43,650 nt of DNA from Candidatus Gastranaerophilales bacterium (GTDB lineage: Bacteria; Cyanobacteriota; Vampirovibrionia; Gastranaerophilales; Gastranaerophilaceae), in assembly GCA_947857085.1 (NCBI GenBank), contig CANUDF010000006.1:1-43650 (forward strand), in the 5' to 3' direction. The notes beneath the pieces were generated by a model. That model had not been told where the DNA came from, did no database searches, and saw only the letters and a program-made list of their open reading frames with translations. Positions 1 to 8,549 of this stretch are shown here, piece after piece (positions within the stretch are counted from its first letter, which is position 1; every line of letters begins with the position of its first letter). The position numbers were made by a program, and so were the translations under genes.

Positions 1-2
1 TG

Positions 3-1298
3 GTAGTAATGCTGATATTAACAATAATATTAGCAGCATTTGCACCACTGATGACGAAGCGGAAAACAGTTGATTTAAGCAACCCATGGCGTTATACGGC
101 CAATAACAGTGATATATATTACGGCTTAGCCTCTGCACAGACTGCAATGATAGGGCAAAACTCCAAGAGCGGTAGTGACCCAAATTCAAGATTAATTATA
201 AATACTGCAAATGACAATCAAAAGCATTTATTGTTCAAGCAGGGAGCAAATATTTTAGGAGCGTTCTCTTATGAAAACGATAATTTGCGAATAGGTTCTA
301 TTGCCGATGATTTTTCTGGTACTGGTAATTTAGCAGTAGGTAAAGATGTATTATCCACAAAGGGATCTTATAATATTGTAGTTGGAATCAATTCTTTCCA
401 TGTGAATGGACAAAATAATAATACTGATAATGTTGTTGTAGGGCGTAATGTAATGGCTGAGAGTATGACATCGTCGGTACCTGCATCCAGCGGAAGCAGT
501 TATAATGTTGTAGTCGGTAATGAGGCAATGAAACAGCATACAAGGGGGACTTATAATACTGTTATGGGCTATCAAGCAATGAGTTCCGATACCGATGGGT
601 TCTATAACACTGCAATTGGTTATCGTGTTATGGGGGGTAATAAAACAGGCTCATCTAATACTGCAGTTGGTATGGATGCATTATGGAACAATGTAGATGG
701 TCGACTTAATTCAGCACTAGGTTATAAAGCTTGTGAAAATGTAAAGGGGTCAAATAAAACTTGTATAGGTGCTTATTCAGGACCGTCGTATAGTGCAATT
801 GCAAATAATGAATCTGAGGCAATATTTTTGGGAACATCAGACGCTATGGTGTTTATAGATGGGCAATTATATTTACGCGGTATAAGTATGCAAACTTCTG
901 ATAAGCGTTTAAAAAATATAAAATCAGAATTTACTGATGGGATTGCTGCAATAAGAAAGTTAAAGCCATATAACTTTACATTTAAATATGATGAAAGGAA
1001 AACTCCTCGTGTTGGTGTTATTGCGCAGGATTTGCAAAAAGTGTTTCCTCATGCTGTATCCAAAGGGGATGATGGTTACCTTGCAATAAGAAAAGAAGAT
1101 ATATTTTATGCAATGATTAACGCTATAAAGCAGCTTGATATTCTTGTTCAGGATGTTATTGCTGATTTAAAAAATGCATTATGTAAAATATCCAAGCACG
1201 ATAATGAAATAAAAGCATTGCAAAAAGAAAATAAAAAACTAAAAGAACAAAACATAATGCTTGAAAAGCGTATTCAGGCATTAGAAAGTAAATTCTAA
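3..1298 (+). CDS. Partial surface protein: pilin-like N-terminus, YadA-like head repeats, S74 chaperone domain
   Basis: The reading frame is open to the left edge (two Val codons precede the first Met at 9), so the 5' end probably lies outside the window. The first visible residues (VVMLILTIILAAFAP, then MTKRK) resemble residues 8-22 of a type IV pilin or pseudopilin helix, including Pro22; this is inference, because the prepilin cleavage site would be off-window. Residues about 95-260 (numbered from the Met at 9) hold repeated units such as YNTVMGYQAM, FYNTAIGYRVM and SSNTAVGMDAL, typical of trimeric autotransporter/YadA head repeats. From about residue 298 (SDKRLKNI...GVIAQDLQKVFP) there is a peptidase S74 intramolecular chaperone domain, which in phage tail spikes trims itself after trimer folding. 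A charged coiled coil follows at the C-terminus. Likely a trimeric fibre or tip adhesin. A tandem hairpin terminator follows. The domain calls are firm; the role is inferred. Confidence 0.8.
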   Translation, partial: VVMLILTIILAAFAPLMTKRKTVDLSNPWRYTANNSDIYYGLASAQTAMIGQNSKSGSDPNSRLIINTANDNQKHLLFKQGANILGAFSYENDNLRIGSIADDFSGTGNLAVGKDVLSTKGSYNIVVGINSFHVNGQNNNTDNVVVGRNVMAESMTSSVPASSGSSYNVVVGNEAMKQHTRGTYNTVMGYQAMSSDTDGFYNTAIGYRVMGGNKTGSSNTAVGMDALWNNVDGRLNSALGYKACENVKGSNKTCIGAYSGPSYSAIANNESEAIFLGTSDAMVFIDGQLYLRGISMQTSDKRLKNIKSEFTDGIAAIRKLKPYNFTFKYDERKTPRVGVIAQDLQKVFPHAVSKGDDGYLAIRKEDIFYAMINAIKQLDILVQDVIADLKNALCKISKHDNEIKALQKENKKLKEQNIMLEKRIQALESKF

Positions 1299-1347
1299 CA
1301 TCCCCCCGGATGTTACGGAGCCGGCTTCCGGCTCCTTTTCCTTTTTT
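1297..1347 (+). terminator. Tandem hairpin terminator after the S74 surface protein
   Basis: Two hairpins lie in series. AACATCC (1297-1303) pairs with GGATGTT (1308-1314) around CCCC and starts inside the stop codon. GGAGCCGG (1317-1324) pairs with CCGGCTCC (1328-1335) around a 3-nt loop and is followed by a T-rich run to 1347. The second is a standard intrinsic terminator. Confidence 0.88.
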
Positions 1348-1349
1348 AG

Positions 1350-1378
1350 TTGATAGTTTTGAAAAAATGTGTTAAAAT
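1350..1378 (+). promoter_or_regulatory. Sigma70-type promoter for the CpaE-like gene, possibly leaderless
   Basis: TTGATA (1350-1355), a 17-nt spacer and TAAAAT (1373-1378) make a near-consensus promoter. The ATG at 1385 is only 6 nt beyond the -10 box, so transcription would start at or next to the start codon. No Shine-Dalgarno sequence is visible, which fits a leaderless mRNA. Confidence 0.6.
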
Positions 1379-1384
1379 TACGGT

Positions 1385-2560
1385 ATGCAGAATAAGGTTT
1401 CTACTATAATTTTATCTGATAATATGCAAACTCAAAAAGTATTGAGAATGTATCTTGAAGAGTTTGAAAATTATGAGGTGTTACCGGAATTTAGTGATTA
1501 TTTGGAAATTTATGATACACTTCTGTCACTTGATAAATCGATATTTGTTGTTGATATTTCCAATAATTGTGAAATTAAATTAGATTTCATTTTAAAAATA
1601 AGCAAGGATATTCAAAATTGTAAGATACTTGTACTTTCAGATAATCCATCTGTTGATTTGATTGTCAGAGTTATGAGAGCCGGTGCAAAAGAGTTTCTTG
1701 CACTGCCTGTTATAAAAACAGAGCTCATGTCAGCGCTCCAAAATATTAATGAAGCGTTATTCTGCGTTGCTAAAAGAGATTCTAAATGTAAAATTATTTC
1801 GATATTTTCAAATAAAGGCGGTATAGGAAAAACTTCAATTGCTTCTAATCTTGCATTGGAGCTTGCAAAAACTACAAAAGAAAAAGTTGCTTTGATTGAT
1901 TTGAATTTTCAGCTCGGTGATATAACTACCTTTATGGACTTGAAACCATCGTTTAATATATCCTATATGCTTCAGAATCTGGATAAAATTAATGATGATT
2001 TTCTTTTAAGTACGCTGGAACAGTATAAACAAACAAGCCTGTACATTTTGGCGGATCCGCCTTATTTTAAACAGGCAGACGACATATCTCCAAGGCAAAT
2101 TACACGTTTATTTGAAATTTTAAAAGAAACATTCTCATATATAATTGTTGACGCTGAATCCAGTTTCGATGCTAAAAATATTGCCGCATTAACAGAATCA
2201 GATTTGATTTTTCTTGTAACTATTGCAAACCTGCCTGCACTCAGAAATTCACAGCGCTGCATAGAGTTGTTTGATAGACTGGGGTTTGACCGAAACAAAA
2301 CTCAGATACTTTTAAACCGGTATATGGAAAATGACGAAGTCAGTGCTCAAGATGTTGAAAATGTTATGGGTTGTAAGATTTATTGGAAAATTCCAAACAA
2401 TTACTTTACAATGATGTCTGCTATAAATAAAGGAATTCCGGTTAGTGATGTAAATCCGGATTCTAATGTTGCAGTTAGCTACAGAAATTTAGCCTTACAA
2501 TTAGCTGATAATATTTATCGTGATAATTTAATTAAAAAATTTACAAATATAATTAATTAG
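1385..2560 (+). CDS. CpaE/TadZ-like ATPase with receiver-like N-terminal domain
   Basis: Residues 5-125 look like a response-regulator receiver fold (VVDIS around the usual phospho-acceptor position, then LVLSDNP and AGAKEFLALP). Residues 136-380 form a MinD/ParA-family P-loop ATPase with the deviant Walker A motif KGGIGKT at 144-150 and a LIDLNFQLGD Walker A' region. This architecture is that of CpaE/TadZ, which places Tad/type IVb pilus machinery at a cell site. No other tad gene is in view, but the preceding gene has a pilin-like N-terminus, so a pilus or surface-assembly role is plausible. The first ATG is needed for beta strand 1 and has no Shine-Dalgarno sequence (see promoter). The stop codon overlaps the ribosome binding site of the next gene. 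Family call strong; partner system inferred. Confidence 0.82.
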   Translation: MQNKVSTIILSDNMQTQKVLRMYLEEFENYEVLPEFSDYLEIYDTLLSLDKSIFVVDISNNCEIKLDFILKISKDIQNCKILVLSDNPSVDLIVRVMRAGAKEFLALPVIKTELMSALQNINEALFCVAKRDSKCKIISIFSNKGGIGKTSIASNLALELAKTTKEKVALIDLNFQLGDITTFMDLKPSFNISYMLQNLDKINDDFLLSTLEQYKQTSLYILADPPYFKQADDISPRQITRLFEILKETFSYIIVDAESSFDAKNIAALTESDLIFLVTIANLPALRNSQRCIELFDRLGFDRNKTQILLNRYMENDEVSAQDVENVMGCKIYWKIPNNYFTMMSAINKGIPVSDVNPDSNVAVSYRNLALQLADNIYRDNLIKKFTNIIN

Positions 2561-2568
2561 GAGGTATT

Positions 2569-2868
2569 TTGGGATTAAGCGACAGATTTAAAGATGAAAA
2601 AAAGAAAAGCACTTCTAAAAAGGTTGAGAAAAAATCAGCTTACCCGTCTCATGTACAGGCTGATTTGGAAATGCTTGAAGATATTGAGTGTATGGTTTTG
2701 AACAAAATTGCTTACACTCCGGTTTGGTTTGAATTTACTCAAACGGAGCAGAAAAAACTTATAAAAGATTATTTAAATGCACGTTTGGCACTTCCTGAAA
2801 ATGCTGCATTAATTTTGACAGAAGATGAAAAAGATACTTTTGTAACCAAAATATTAGCCTCTGTCTAG
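2569..2868 (+). CDS. Small conserved-looking unknown protein downstream of the CpaE-like gene
   Basis: A 99-aa protein starting at TTG, with GGAGG 4-5 nt upstream that overlaps the stop codon of the previous gene, so the two are translationally coupled. The N-terminus (about residues 5-25) is Lys-rich and disordered. The rest is predicted mixed helix with Trp53 and many acidic residues; no signal peptide, membrane segment or Cys motif. I do not recognise the family. Tight coupling suggests a cytoplasmic partner of the CpaE-like ATPase. Confidence 0.75.
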   Translation: MGLSDRFKDEKKKSTSKKVEKKSAYPSHVQADLEMLEDIECMVLNKIAYTPVWFEFTQTEQKKLIKDYLNARLALPENAALILTEDEKDTFVTKILASV

Positions 2869-2904
2869 GTGGAAATATACATGTATTTGTAATAAACTTT
2901 TGTT

Positions 2905-4890
2905 ATGCAGTATAGAGAGTTTAAAATAAGTTCAAAATACAGACCTGCCGGTGACCAGCCTAAAGCAATTGATGCTCTCGTTGATGGTATTAATAAAGGT
3001 GATGATGCACAGACATTGCTAGGGATTACAGGCTCCGGTAAAACTTTTACTATTGCCAATGTTATTGAGCGAGTACAGAAACCTACGCTTATTATTGCTC
3101 ATAACAAAACACTTGCTGCCCAATTGTATAACGAATTCAGGGAGCTTTTTCCGGACAACGCAGTTGAATACTTTATAAGTTACTATGATTACTATCAGCC
3201 TGAAGCGTATATTCCCAGAACTGATACCTATATTGAAAAAACTGCATCCATCAACGAAGAAATTGACAGACTCCGGCATAATGCAACAAGATGCCTTAAT
3301 GAACGAAATGATGTTATTATAGTTGCATCTGTAAGCTGTATTTACGGTTTAGGTCTGCCTGAAAATTACTTCAGAGGTTCTGTTGAATTGAATGTAGGGG
3401 ATGCAATTGACAGAGATGATTTGTTAAGACATCTTGTCAGCGTTCAGTATAAACGTAATGATCTTGTTTTAGAACGCTCTACGTTTAGAGCAAGAGGTGA
3501 TATTGTAGAAATTATGCCTGCCTATGAAAAGATTGTTACAAGGATTTATTTCTTTGGTGATGAAATTGAAAAAATATTACGGATTGATAATGTATCCGGT
3601 GAAATTATTGAGACGCCAGAAAGTGTTGTGATTTATCCTGCTGTTCACTATCTTTCTTATGATGAAAATATTGATGAAACAATGGATTTGATTAGAGCGG
3701 AATTGAAGAACAGGCTAATAGAATTGAATAATGAAAATAAACTTGTTGAAGCACAAAGACTGGAACAGCGGGTTAAATATGATATGGAAATGATTAAAGA
3801 AATGGGGTATTGCTCAGGTATTGAGAATTACTCAAGAATTATAGAGCGCCGCCCTCCGGGGTCTCCTCCGGCAACGCTGTTAGATTACTTTAAGGGTGAT
3901 TTTCTAACGGTAATTGATGAATCTCATGTAACTTTACCTCAATTAAAAGGTATGAGCCATGGCGATGCTTCCAGAAAAGATACATTGATTGAATATGGTT
4001 TCAGGCTTCCTTGTGCAAAAGACAACAGGCCGCTGACTTCAAAAGAATTTTTTGATAGAGTAGGTCAAAAAATTTATATTTCCGCAACACCTGCTGAATT
4101 TGAGCGGGAAACGTCTGAACAAATTGTTGAACAAATTATCAGACCTACAGGACTTGTTGACCCGAAAATTTCTGTTAGACCTATTGATACACAAATTAAC
4201 GACTTAAAAAATGAAATTAATAAAAGAGCAGAGAAAAATGAACGTGTTCTTATCACAACTTTAACTAAAAAAATGGCTGAAGATTTGACTGATTTCTTTA
4301 TTCAGGAAGGAATAAGAGTGCGTTATCTGCATAGTGAAATTCAATCTCTTGAACGTGTTGAAATACTCCGTGATCTGCGGCTTGGAGAGTTTGATGTACT
4401 TGTTGGGGTTAATTTGCTGAGAGAAGGTTTGGATATTCCGGAGGTTTCTCTTGTGGCTATTATGGATGCCGATAAAGAGGGCTTCTTACGTTCGGAAACA
4501 AGTTTAATTCAAACTATAGGACGTGCGGCACGTAATGCTTGCGGTGAAGTTATTATGTATGCAGATAAGATTACTGACTCCATGAAAAAAGCAATTGACG
4601 AAACCGAACGCCGGCGTGAAATTCAAATTGCATACAATACAAAATATGGCATTGTTCCTCAAACTATTAAAAAACCTATTGAAAATAATTTGTTATCGCT
4701 GGTTGCCAGCTATCGCGACTTTGAAGATGTTGTTGCGGAGGAAATGGTTGATCTTGGTATTGATACCAAGGATTTGCCTAAACTTATTGAAAAATTGGAA
4801 AAAGACATGCATAAAGCTGCTAAAATTCTTGATTTTGAACGTGCGGCTGAAATCAGGGATAAACTTAAAAAATTACGCGAAATGCTTTAA
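2905..4890 (+). CDS. uvrB: UvrABC excinuclease subunit B
   Basis: UvrB is the damage-verifying helicase-like subunit of nucleotide excision repair; it is loaded by UvrA and recruits UvrC. The 661-aa length is normal. Walker A GITGSGKT is at residues 40-47. The beta-hairpin region follows ([12 protein letters not shown]), then motif II DESH near 338, motifs V/VI ([10 protein letters not shown]...QTIGRAARN) and a C-terminal UVR motif ([16 protein letters not shown]). There is no obvious Shine-Dalgarno sequence before the ATG. The gene lies 36 bp after the small unknown gene, and its last 4 bp overlap the end of the convergent membrane-protein gene. Confidence 0.98.
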   Translation: MQYREFKISSKYRPAGDQPKAIDALVDGINKGDDAQTLLGITGSGKTFTIANVIERVQKPTLIIAHNKTLAAQLYNEFRELFPDNAVEYFISYYDYYQPEAYIPRTDTYIEKTASINEEIDRLRHNATRCLNERNDVIIVASVSCIYGLGLPENYFRGSVELNVGDAIDRDDLLRHLVSVQYKRNDLVLERSTFRARGDIVEIMPAYEKIVTRIYFFGDEIEKILRIDNVSGEIIETPESVVIYPAVHYLSYDENIDETMDLIRAELKNRLIELNNENKLVEAQRLEQRVKYDMEMIKEMGYCSGIENYSRIIERRPPGSPPATLLDYFKGDFLTVIDESHVTLPQLKGMSHGDASRKDTLIEYGFRLPCAKDNRPLTSKEFFDRVGQKIYISATPAEFERETSEQIVEQIIRPTGLVDPKISVRPIDTQINDLKNEINKRAEKNERVLITTLTKKMAEDLTDFFIQEGIRVRYLHSEIQSLERVEILRDLRLGEFDVLVGVNLLREGLDIPEVSLVAIMDADKEGFLRSETSLIQTIGRAARNACGEVIMYADKITDSMKKAIDETERRREIQIAYNTKYGIVPQTIKKPIENNLLSLVASYRDFEDVVAEEMVDLGIDTKDLPKLIEKLEKDMHKAAKILDFERAAEIRDKLKKLREML

Positions 4891-5588
4891 TTGTCTTCAT
4901 CTCTGGGTACAAGTTCATAGTCTATCTGGGCAAAATAGTTTCCTGTAATTGCAATATTCATTATTAATGCCATACAGCACAGGTAAATGAATATTGGATT
5001 TTCAAGATTGAAAAATATGGCGAAAAGATACGCTATAACTCCGACGATAAGTGCATTTACAAGTATTAACTGAGGTATGTAAAAGATTATAGCTACAAGA
5101 ATATCAATGCATGTATTTGAAATTAAAGGAAGATTATATGCATCTTTTATATGCTGTGTTTTGGCATATAGTATGAGAGATGTTATCATTATAGACCCGA
5201 TTATCAGCCAAACAATAATTGCGTATATTAATTGAATATTTGGCAAAGGGATAGGAATTTTTATTGACGCAATAAGACTTCCCAGCCACAGGCTTAATCC
5301 TATAACCGGTCCTGTTGCAAATAAAGCTTTAAACGCTGTCACTCCAAAATCTATTATATTAAATGTAGGCAGTACGTAGTTTTTACCGTTCCGTACATTA
5401 TTTATGCATTGAATAAGTATGCTCACAAGCATTAATAATGTAAAAAATCCAAGGAAATAGAACATACCCATGTTGCCGCGGCTGAAAAGCTGGTAGCAAA
5501 TGAAAACAGGAATTGCAAATAAAAAATATTTAACGAAAGCCATATTATCTGATAATGATTCTTCCAAGGCGTCCTTAATTGATGCCAT
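4887..5588 (-). CDS. Multi-pass membrane protein, unknown function
   Basis: A 233-aa protein with about six hydrophobic segments (around residues 18-35, 42-60, 90-110, 118-145, 160-190 and 198-215) and a short acidic C-terminal tail. A strong ribosome binding site (AGGAGG) precedes the ATG. The loop [14 protein letters not shown] and general layout loosely recall the DUF4013/YIP1-like class, but I cannot assign it. It is convergent with uvrB (4-bp overlap) and follows the histidine kinase gene on the opposite side of a 62-bp gap. No substrate can be inferred. Confidence 0.8.
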   Translation of the reverse strand: MASIKDALEESLSDNMAFVKYFLFAIPVFICYQLFSRGNMGMFYFLGFFTLLMLVSILIQCINNVRNGKNYVLPTFNIIDFGVTAFKALFATGPVIGLSLWLGSLIASIKIPIPLPNIQLIYAIIVWLIIGSIMITSLILYAKTQHIKDAYNLPLISNTCIDILVAIIFYIPQLILVNALIVGVIAYLFAIFFNLENPIFIYLCCMALIMNIAITGNYFAQIDYELVPRDEDN

Positions 5589-5650
5589 ACTTATCCTCCT
5601 AAAAAATTGCTCATATTTATTTTACCATATTTTTAAATAAAAAACAAGCC

Positions 5651-6703
5651 TCAAGGTAACATTACTATAAATTCAGAACCTCTGTCAGGCGCGCTTTTTA
5701 GACTAATTCGGCCTTTGTGGAGTTTGACAAGTTCTTTTGTAATTGTTAAGCCTAATCCGTTTGAATTCTGTTGATATCCTAATTGAGTAAATTTTTGAAA
5801 TATTATTTTATGGTATTTTTTGTCAATGCCTATTCCGTTATCTTTAACTGAAATTGTGGTATATTTACTCTTCTTATCTATTATTAAATGGATTTCTCCG
5901 TTTGCATTTGTATATTTGACGGCATTTGTTATAAGATTAAATAAAATTTGCTGTATTTTTTGGTAATCAGCATTAATTTTGACATCTTTACAAAACTTTT
6001 TTATAATTTTTATATTTTTTTTCTGCGCTAAAGGTTTTATTATATTGCAAACTTCATCTACAGCTTGTGTTAGTTTAAATTCTGTCTTATTTAATTTCAT
6101 TGCTTTAGCTTCTAATTTTGTCATATCAAGTATGTCGTTTATCATTCCAAGAAGATGTAAGCCAGAAATTCTTATATCATTTGTATATTCAAGCTGTTTT
6201 TCGTTTAATTCACCAAAAATTTGTTCGGATAAAAGTTCTGATGAACTGATTATAGCATTCAAAGGGGTGCGTAATTCATGTGAAAAATTTGAGAAAAAAT
6301 CGTTTTTAATCTTTTCAGATTTATAAGCTTTGTTTGTCTCTGAAAGCCCATCCTGTAATGCTTTTAGCTGTATTTTTATAATTTTTGAGAGTTCTGCATC
6401 TTTTATTAAGTTTGCTATGATTGATGAACAAGTTTTAAAGACGATTTTTTCTTCATTTGAAAACTCATAATCTCTTGAAATTTGTATTTCGCCAAATGGT
6501 GAGTTTTTTATGTTTAATATATTCGTCAGTTTATATTTTAATTCGCCACCGGTATTGTAATTAAAAACACGCAATCCGGAAAGAGATATATAACCGCTTT
6601 TAAAATTAATTATTCCTTTTAGCACTGTAAATATATCTTCAGGCTTTTCGGCTGCGTTTATATTGAAAAACTCATTTATTTGTTCTAATGCATTTTTATA
6701 CAA
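5651..6703 (-). CDS. Cytoplasmic sensor histidine kinase
   Basis: A 350-aa kinase without membrane segments. Residues 1-110 look like a small GAF-like sensor, followed by a short coiled coil. HisKA carries the phospho-acceptor His142 in SNFSHELRTP. HATPase_c has the N box (NLITNAVKYT), G1 (DNGIGI), F box (FQKFTQ) and G2 (GLGLTI). It starts at TTG two bases after the hpt stop, so it is probably coupled to hpt. No response regulator gene is adjacent, making it an orphan kinase that must signal to a regulator elsewhere. Family certain; stimulus unknown. Confidence 0.93.
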   Translation of the reverse strand: MYKNALEQINEFFNINAAEKPEDIFTVLKGIINFKSGYISLSGLRVFNYNTGGELKYKLTNILNIKNSPFGEIQISRDYEFSNEEKIVFKTCSSIIANLIKDAELSKIIKIQLKALQDGLSETNKAYKSEKIKNDFFSNFSHELRTPLNAIISSSELLSEQIFGELNEKQLEYTNDIRISGLHLLGMINDILDMTKLEAKAMKLNKTEFKLTQAVDEVCNIIKPLAQKKNIKIIKKFCKDVKINADYQKIQQILFNLITNAVKYTNANGEIHLIIDKKSKYTTISVKDNGIGIDKKYHKIIFQKFTQLGYQQNSNGLGLTITKELVKLHKGRISLKSAPDRGSEFIVMLP

Positions 6704-6705
6704 TT

Positions 6706-7245
6706 TTAAATAGCCTTATCTGAATATCCTATATATCTTAAGTTTCTGAAATAACCGTCATAATCCAACCCGTAACCGACTACAAATTTGTCATCAATAT
6801 GGAATCCATAATAGTCAGGTTCTATATCAGTAACCCTTGAAACTTTTTTATCAAGTAAGGAGCAAAATTTTGTTGATTTTGTTTTAAAGTTGTTATTAAT
6901 AAAATCTAACAAAAATTTAGCAGTAAGTCCTGTATCAACAATATCCTCAATTATCAAAACATTTTTACCGTTTAAGTCGGGAAGTGATATATCTACGGCG
7001 TGTACTTTCCCTGTAGAAACAGTGCCTGAACCGTAGCTTGATAATCTTATAAATTCCATTTTTAAAGGCATTTTCAGACTCTTGACCAGGTCAACCGCAA
7101 ACATTACCGCTCCTTTTAAAACACAGACAGCTATAACTTCTTCGTTTTTGTAAAACTCGTTCATTTCTTCTGCAAGTTCTGATATTTTATTTTGTATTTG
7201 TTCTTCAGTAAACAATACTTTTAACTCTTCGCCTTTAATTTCCAT
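6706..7245 (-). CDS. hpt: Hypoxanthine phosphoribosyltransferase
   Basis: Transfers phosphoribose from PRPP to hypoxanthine or guanine in purine salvage. The 179-aa length fits bacterial Hpt. The PRPP-binding motif VLIIEDIVDTGLT is at residues 96-108, an early GAVMFAVDL segment corresponds to the PPi loop, and RLSSYGSGT is the flexible loop. The ribosome binding site GAGG sits just before the tilS stop codon. The tilS-hpt order is a classic bacterial pairing. Confidence 0.95.
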   Translation of the reverse strand: MEIKGEELKVLFTEEQIQNKISELAEEMNEFYKNEEVIAVCVLKGAVMFAVDLVKSLKMPLKMEFIRLSSYGSGTVSTGKVHAVDISLPDLNGKNVLIIEDIVDTGLTAKFLLDFINNNFKTKSTKFCSLLDKKVSRVTDIEPDYYGFHIDDKFVVGYGLDYDGYFRNLRYIGYSDKAI

Positions 7246-7247
7246 CT

Positions 7248-8549
7248 CTACCTCTTCTCTAATTTTATCACATGTGTAGGAACTGTTACAACTTTTATTT
7301 TATCGCTTATTCCTAATCCGGGTGCCCATAAAATTTCATTGCCTTTGCATAAAAAAATCAGCTTTTCTTTTTCATGGTTAGGTATTTTTTTCTCATTTAA
7401 ATATTTCTTAAGTTTTTGGGTGCCATTAAGCCCGAGCGGCTGGATTATATCACCATTTTTTCGTTGTCTGAGTTTAAAATTCATTTCATTTAAATTTACA
7501 TATGCTATAAACTCATTATCTTCCGGAAATTTTTCCGGTAGTTTTTCACACTTTTGTATGCTGAAAATATATTCTCCTATGGTGTATTCACTTTCTGACA
7601 ATATATCTATTTCCGGAAGCTGTAAGTTTTCTTTTTTAATAGTTCTTATTTCTTTGCTGCTTGCAAAAAGCCATAAATTGTTTGTTAAAGAGTATGTCTT
7701 TCCTGATTTTGAATTTTTGCTGTTATTTATAAAGCTGACAATATCTTCAACTTTTTTTCTGTCATAATTAAGATGTTTTTCTCTTAAAAATTTATGTACA
7801 ACGATTGTCTGATATATATTGTGCAGCTTAAGAAATTCATCAGCAGAGTATTTTTCAAGTAGTTTTAATTCTTTTTCAAACAAGTTATTAATTTCACGTG
7901 TATTATTTGCAAGCTTATTTATTTTTTCTATAATATTCGGCGAAATTTCTTCTAATTTGGGTAATATTTCGTATCTTATTTTATTCCTTGCATAGCAGGT
8001 ATCAAAATTTGAGCGGTCATTATTGGGGTTTAAATTTTTTTCTTCACAATACTGTTCAATTTCATTTCTGTATACAGATAAAAGCGGTCTATAGTAAATA
8101 TCTCTGTGTTCTAGTATGCCTTCTAATCCTGAAAAACCGGTACCTTTTGCTATTCTATACAAAATAGTTTCAGCATTATCATTTGCATTATGTGCTGTCA
8201 GCACAATGCATGAATTGAACTTTTCAGCGCATCTTTTAAAAAACTCGTACCGCGCATCCCTTGCAGCAGTCTCTGTATGCGGAATATCTTCTGATAATTT
8301 TTCACTATAAAAATTTATGTCATGACAATAATTGCGGCAGTTTATTTCTTCGTTGTCACTTTCTTCTCCGCGCCAGTTGTGGTTAAGATGAACCGCATAA
8401 AGGTTTAAATCATATTTTATTGAAAGCTGTTTCATTATATTCAACAGGCATAAAGAATCATATCCGCCTGAAAAAGCCACTATGATATTATTTTTAGGTG
8501 TTAGTAAATTATATTTTTCTAAAAATAACTCAACTGTGTCAATAATCAT
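7248..8549 (-). CDS. tilS: tRNA(Ile)-lysidine synthetase
   Basis: Converts C34 of tRNA-Ile(CAU) to lysidine, changing both decoding and charging specificity. The N-terminal PP-loop ATPase motif SGGYDS is at residues 27-32, followed by HLNHNWRGEESD and a TAHNANDNAET segment typical of TilS. The C-terminal ~100 residues (LRQRKNGDIIQPLG...KKIPNHEKEK) are the TilS C-terminal domain. The ATG overlaps the stop codon of the upstream Clp-N gene (ATGA), indicating coupling. Length 433 aa is normal. Confidence 0.95.
   Translation of the reverse strand: MIIDTVELFLEKYNLLTPKNNIIVAFSGGYDSLCLLNIMKQLSIKYDLNLYAVHLNHNWRGEESDNEEINCRNYCHDINFYSEKLSEDIPHTETAARDARYEFFKRCAEKFNSCIVLTAHNANDNAETILYRIAKGTGFSGLEGILEHRDIYYRPLLSVYRNEIEQYCEEKNLNPNNDRSNFDTCYARNKIRYEILPKLEEISPNIIEKINKLANNTREINNLFEKELKLLEKYSADEFLKLHNIYQTIVVHKFLREKHLNYDRKKVEDIVSFINNSKNSKSGKTYSLTNNLWLFASSKEIRTIKKENLQLPEIDILSESEYTIGEYIFSIQKCEKLPEKFPEDNEFIAYVNLNEMNFKLRQRKNGDIIQPLGLNGTQKLKKYLNEKKIPNHEKEKLIFLCKGNEILWAPGLGISDKIKVVTVPTHVIKLEKR

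Noticed and set aside
4595-4948. 117-aa plus-strand ORF at the end of uvrB
   Set aside because: It is a shifted frame inside uvrB, whose own frame is intact to its UVR motif; no sign of a real overlap gene.
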